Shown here piece after piece: positions 10,194 to 17,710 of a DNA stretch of 17,710 nucleotides; within the stretch, counting starts at the first letter, position 1, and each line of letters starts with the position of its first letter. Origin of the DNA: Monoraphidium neglectum. Taxonomy: Eukaryota > Chlorophyta > Chlorophyceae > Sphaeropleales > Selenastraceae. The DNA is taken from positions 1-17,710 of the forward strand of contig NW_014013039.1 in NCBI RefSeq assembly GCF_000611645.1, written 5' to 3'. The notes beneath the pieces are model-generated. The model had not been told where the DNA came from and made no database searches. It saw nothing but the letters and a program-made list of their open reading frames with translations. The translations under genes and the position numbers were made by a program.

Positions 10194-12466
10194 TGACAGC
10201 AGCTTTACAAGTAGAAGCAGCATTAGAAGCAGCAACACAAGCAGAGGCAATGCATTACAGCAGCAACCCGACCAGGGTTGTTTGCAAGGGCTGCAGGCCA
10301 GCAAGGAGTGGCTGCAGGCCAGCAAACCCCGTAAAGCAGCTGGGCTGCGGGGGCCATCCTTATTGCTGAGGCCAGTGTCCCGAGCGGTGACGACTGCGCG
10401 ATAAGGCGCCAAATGCGCCAGGCTTATTTGACTCTCCAACGTCGTCTCACAAACCGCTGGCTCCTGATCACCAACTCCACAGGTGAATGGCTGGAAGGTC
10501 GTAACCACCATCAACATGGCCATCATCTTCTTCATCTTCGGCATCACCCTGGACAGCTCTGAGCTCTTTGCAGCCGTGAAGGCCTGGAAGGCAGTCCTTT
10601 TCGGCATGGTGTCGATGCTAATCCTCAGCCCGCTCTTCGGCTTCGCGGCCGTCCGGCTGCCGTTTAAGCCGCCGGAGTTTGCGCTCGGCCTGGCAGTCAT
10701 GGCGTGCGTCCCCTCCAGCTTGTCGTCAGGCGTCACACTCGTCATCCAAGGTTATGGGAACGGCGCGCTGGGACTCCTGTTCACGGTGGCCGGCAACGTG
10801 ACCGGCATCGTCACGGCGCCGCTGATGGTCAAGGCAGTGCTTGGAAGTTTGACCGATGCCAAAATTAACAGCTTGGACCTACTGGTCAAGCTTGGGGTGT
10901 CGATCCTGATGCCGGTCCTTGTGGGCAAGGCCATTCGCGAGGCAGTCAAGCCCATCAGGTGAGCCTTGCTAGCGGGTCTGGGTGAGGACGGTCAAACCAG
11001 CTGCACATGGCCCCGAGCAATGTCCTTGCCCAACGAGGTGCCCCATGGCGGGAGGGCATGCTGGGCTTGAGCATTTGGCCGCACCCAGATTGAGCCCATC
11101 CAACTGACTGCGATGAAACACCATCACGCATCCGCCGAAACCACCTTCCTCGACCAAAGGGACCACATCTGCAAGGTCAAGGCGCCGCTGTACCTCATCA
11201 ACAACCTCCAGATCACAATCATCGTGTGGCAGAAGCTCAGCGCAGCGAGGGAGGTCCTGGTGGAGCAAGAGGCGGCGGACGTGTTCCTGGCAGCGCTCGC
11301 GGCCATCCTGCTGCACTTCATCTTCCTCATGTTCAACATCATCGTGACGTGGCTGCTGCGCTTCCCCGAGGCGGAGCGCAAGGCCATCATCATCATGGCC
11401 TCTCAAAAGGTGCGACGGGCGGGAATATGGTAGCAACGCCATCATCATGTATGCGGCTCAAGTGCTGGCTGCATCGCGCCGCCTCCTTCACGCTTCATGC
11501 GCTTTGTGCAAGCTGCTGAGGCTCCCTGCCCGCCCCCGGTAGCAACGGCTTATATGCTAGTAACTCACTCCCGTCCCGCCACCCCTGCACGCTCAACCCT
11601 GAGCAGAACCTGCCCACGGCAGCAACCATCATCTCTTACTTTGACTCGACCGTGGGCAACCTGGGCCTGATCACCATCCCCTGCATTGTGTTCTACATCA
11701 TGCAGGTGGGTTCTATAGCAGGGATGTAGGCGGAGGAGGTTCTCAGTTTTTGAATTTATCAAGCACGTGCTTTGCGCATGCTGATCCTTCAGCATTTGCG
11801 TGGTTTGACCCGCATGATGGCGTTTATCCGCCTTCCCACTCCATCTCCAAAAAGCACAAAGATCCCAGTCCTCACTGTCCAAAATCTCCTTGCCATCCCT
11901 GTTCCCAAACCGCGTTCATGCCCCTCCAAAATCCTGTCCACCCCTCCACCCGTCAGCTGTTCATCGACTCATTCATCGCCAACACGTGGTCCTCCAAGTA
12001 CGAGCGCATCGCACTTATTGAAAAGAAGTATGAGGACGAGATCAAGGCACTCGAGGACGATGCCAACCTTGGACACGCAGGCGGCCCAACCTCGGACCTT
12101 GCGAAGGCCAAGGCCAAGGCAGCCGCTGCGGACGAAGCGTCTCACGAGGGCAGCGGCGGCGGCGGCGGCCTGCTGGGGACGGGCGTGGCCCCGGACTCGG
12201 TCGCGGCGCCGGCGGCGCTGGCGGCGGGCGCAGGCGGGCTGGCGCCAATCCGCGCGGCCGTGTTGGCCGCGGCGCGCGCGGCGGCGGCGAACGGCGGCGG
12301 CTTGGGCGCGGGCGGCAGGGGCGCGACGGGCATCGCGGCTGGCGCGGGGAGCTCCCCGGTGCGCATCGCGCGGCTGAGCAGCGGCGGGGAGGACGGCGGG
12401 CTGCTGACAAACGTGGCATTAGACGATGTTGACCCACTGGCCAAGGGCCGCATGCAGCAGATGTGA
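9647..12466 (+). CDS. Bile-acid:sodium symporter-like (BASS/SLC10A7-like) transporter with long Ala/Gly-rich tail
   Basis: A predicted ten-helix transporter of the SBF/BASS superfamily, closest by eye to the SBF-like (SLC10A7, bacterial YfeH, plant BASS4) branch; substrate unknown. Exons are 9647-9710, 10016-10083, 10483-10958, 11160-11409, 11607-11705 and 11957-12466, with phases consistent throughout, giving 488 residues. Family features are the first helix FLLAIIVSMLWPEPG, FFIFGITLDSSEL (about 59-71), the crossover-type CVPSSLSSGVTLVIQ in exon 3, GNGALGLLFTVAGN, the MASQKNLPTAATIIS stretch across the exon 4/5 junction, and VGNLGLITIPCIV. The fold ends near LFIDSFIANTW (320-330). Residues 331-488 are hydrophilic then Ala/Gly-rich, beyond the usual family length of about 330. 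No plastid transit peptide is visible: the start MRRNTKAAKIKKW lies almost directly before helix 1. The least certain acceptor is 11160. Confidence 0.87.
10122..10202. repeat. (GGCAGC)n / (AGC)n trinucleotide-type microsatellite
   Basis: Hexanucleotide-like GGCAGC units grading into GGC and then a pure AGC run of about nine units, with scattered AGC units to about 10265. It lies in intron 2 (10084-10482) of the transporter gene. It would read Gly/Ser in one frame, but that frame ends at a stop near 10404 and separates two matching helices, so it is intronic. Confidence 0.9.
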
Positions 12467-13000
12467 TATGGCTAAGACCTGAGGCGATCTCTCTGTTACA
12501 GTTGGGGCTTCTGCGCCCGCCGCCCCCCCCCCCCAATCTGGTCGGCCGTTTTGTTATTGTTTTGTTTTGGTTTGACCACAGTCAAGCCTGGCAAGCTGGG
12601 GTGGCCATGCTGCAAGCCGTTCCTGCTTTTGAGCCGGCGTTGCCTCATCCTCGTCAGGCCTTCCATTGAGCTTTGCGTCATTGTTTTTCCTCTTGTATTA
12701 CCCTTCTTGGGGGGGCCACCCAAGCGCACAAACCGCGGGTAAACACCCCGCCCAGGCGCAGATCGGCAGCCGGGAGAAACCCAATCCGCGGCGGCAGCTG
12801 CCTGGCACCTTCCCGGGCCAGCCAGGGTCGCCGCATCTGTTTCAGAACTGACGCGCGCCTCCTGCGCGCAGCCGCCCCTTGCCTGGCTGGCGGGCTGGCC
12901 GTGACAGTATGCACCTTGGTGCGCCTGACGAGCGCATGTGGGCAGTAATTGAGGCGCCCGTCCATCTGCTGTCGAAGCCCTTGATTTCTTGACATACAGG

Positions 13001-13005
13001 TGTAA
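13001..13005 (+). terminator. TGTAA polyadenylation signal candidate of the transporter gene
   Basis: TGTAA is the typical chlorophyte polyadenylation element. It lies about 535 bp after the transporter stop codon (12464-12466), which implies a long but plausible algal 3' UTR. Confidence 0.4.
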
Positions 13006-13144
13006 CGCTCATTTAGGAGGGAATGTTCATGGTGTTCATCAATCTGGGCGGGATTTGACGGGCTCATTCCCCTGTGGAAACGCAGGTCTGTGGACTCAGC
13101 CAATGTGCGTTGAAACTGAGGGGCCCCTGTCTTGCTCAGCTGCG

Positions 13145-13200
13145 TCACACGACCTGAGCTTCCCTGAATCACACGGCCTCAGCCTCCCTGATTCCCTGAT
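13145..13200. repeat. Short imperfect tandem duplication (24 bp x 2 plus 8 bp)
   Basis: Two 24-bp copies, 13145-13168 and 13169-13192, share TCACACG-CCT-AGC-TCCCTGA and differ at about four positions. A third partial unit, TCCCTGAT, follows at 13193-13200. Confidence 0.75.
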
Positions 13201-13809
13201 TGAAATCCATCCGCCTGGCCCCCTCTCACGCACATATGTTCGCGTCAACCCTGGAGCGCCGATCTTGCTACATCATGATTGCAGCACGCCGTGAAGGCGC
13301 GCCGCGCGCCAGCCATGAGGAGCGCTCACCCAGAGGCGTGCCATGCGCTTCAGCCTTCAGCATTCCTTCAAGCGCCCTTACCAAGCATTGATGATATTGC
13401 CTGATCGCCCCTCACCCTGGCATCCGCACAGTCAGCAGATCGAGTGTGTGCAACCAGTCAGTGGTGGTGTAGAAGGAGAAGGTCGTTTTGTGGAGCGCCA
13501 TCCCAGAACACGCTGGCACAGCAAGCTTCCAATCCACTGCGTTGGAGGCTGGAGTGCTGGCCCCTAGGGCAGCATTTCATCGCATGATGACAGTGATCCT
13601 GTCAACTGTCGTAACCCCCGACATCAAAGCCATCACAAACAGCCAATGGTGCGCAGTCGGCCTGCCTTGCAGGTCATACAATCAAACGGTAACAGGTGTT
13701 ATCGCCCTCTCTGGACGCGGTGAGCAGCGCCGCGATCTCGCTGACGGGCAACGAACGCGCTCTCGGCGGGGCCCCATAACGTCCTCGGCACGCGCATTCA
13801 TCGCAAAAA

Positions 13810-13820
13810 ATTAATTATAC
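13810..13820 (+). promoter_or_regulatory. TATA-like element upstream of OYE gene
   Basis: TTAATTATAC in an otherwise GC-rich region, about 120 bp before the ATG at 13936. The position would fit a TATA box with a 5' UTR near 90 nt. Confidence 0.35.
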
Positions 13821-13935
13821 TGCCTCGTCACCCGCTTGTAGCCCCCTTGACGTCTTGGTGCGACCGCCTGCTCTTGTGCTGCGTGCATCAGCCAGCATAC
13901 AGGCCTGTGCATCAGCTCAAAACCAGGCGGCCACC

Positions 13936-17487
<3,552 letters not shown>

Positions 17488-17660
17488 GTGCGTTTGGTTC
17501 CTTCACGGCGTAACGCCGCGCGGTTGCTCGACTTGAGTCTTAAAAGTTGCGGAGTGGCTTGGGCATGCACTTGCATTTATTATACACATCGTTGCAGCGC
17601 CGCAGGCACTTGCTTGACGCTGGAAGCTGCGCTGGCCTCTGGACGTGTGCCTATGATGCG

Positions 17661-17663
<3 letters not shown>

Positions 17664-17710
<47 letters not shown>
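17664..17710. repeat. (CA)n microsatellite running off the right edge
   Basis: At least 47 bp of uninterrupted CA repeat up to the last base. It follows OYE exon 12 (donor at 17488) and is presumed intronic, because the protein is still about 40 residues short of complete. Confidence 0.95.

Larger units (their letters stand above)
12467..13935. other. Intergenic stretch: transporter 3' UTR and OYE promoter
   Basis: About 1.47 kb with no exon I can support on either strand. The longest open frame, on the minus strand at 12678-13172, is Arg-rich and resembles no family. The stretch contains a C10 run at about 12525, a TGTAA polyadenylation candidate at 13001, a 24-bp tandem duplication at 13145-13192 and an AT-rich TATA-like patch near 13810. 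Confidence 0.6.

Noticed and set aside
10077..10745. 222-codon minus-strand frame with Leu and Pro runs.
   Set aside because: Antisense of the AGC/GGC microsatellite and of transporter exon 3; no family features.
12042..12536. Long minus-strand frame rich in Arg/Pro opposite the transporter tail.
   Set aside because: It is the antisense shadow of the Ala/Gly-rich exon 6; composition follows from the GC-rich repeats.
12678..13172. 164-codon open frame on the minus strand between the transporter and OYE genes.
   Set aside because: Arg/Gln-rich, no recognisable domain, overlaps the presumed transporter 3' UTR; open frames of this length are expected by chance in GC-rich DNA.
13488..13814. 108-codon plus-strand frame upstream of the OYE gene.
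   Set aside because: No recognisable domain and it runs into the presumed core promoter; no splice partner found.

Overview
The window looks like nuclear DNA of a green alga (Chlorophyta). It is GC-rich, its genes are split into many short exons by roughly 100-450 bp introns, its dinucleotide and trinucleotide microsatellites sit in introns, and its proteins carry Ala/Gly/Gln-rich inserts. Genus cannot be fixed from the sequence alone. All four genes were reconstructed by chaining exons whose splice phases agree and whose translations follow a known family; database searches were not possible.

Layout. (1) Minus strand, 6336 down to 96 and continuing off the left edge: the 5' part (18 exons, 875 codons) of the cytoplasmic dynein-2 heavy chain (DYNC2H1; DHC1b in Chlamydomonas), the retrograde intraflagellar transport motor. 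(2) 6337-7066: a shared upstream region between two divergent genes. (3) Plus strand 7067-9071: a complete seven-exon UNC-50/GMH1 family membrane protein (252 aa). (4) Plus strand 9647-12466: a complete six-exon transporter of the bile-acid:sodium symporter-like superfamily (BASS/SLC10A7-like, 488 aa) with an unusual 150-residue Ala/Gly-rich C-terminal tail. (5) 12467-13935: 3' UTR and intergenic DNA. (6) Plus strand 13936 to 17487 and beyond the right edge: twelve exons of an Old Yellow Enzyme / 12-oxophytodienoate reductase-like flavin oxidoreductase, lacking only its C-terminal end.

The four genes do not form a pathway; this is an ordinary eukaryotic gene neighbourhood, and I found no mobile element, CRISPR array, convincing RNA gene or multi-gene novel system. 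The most interesting points are a Pro in place of the conserved active-site His of the Old Yellow Enzyme, a GC-AG intron in the dynein gene, a (GT)n microsatellite directly abutting a dynein splice donor, a 13-bp perfect hairpin beside an OYE splice donor, and the non-family tail of the transporter.
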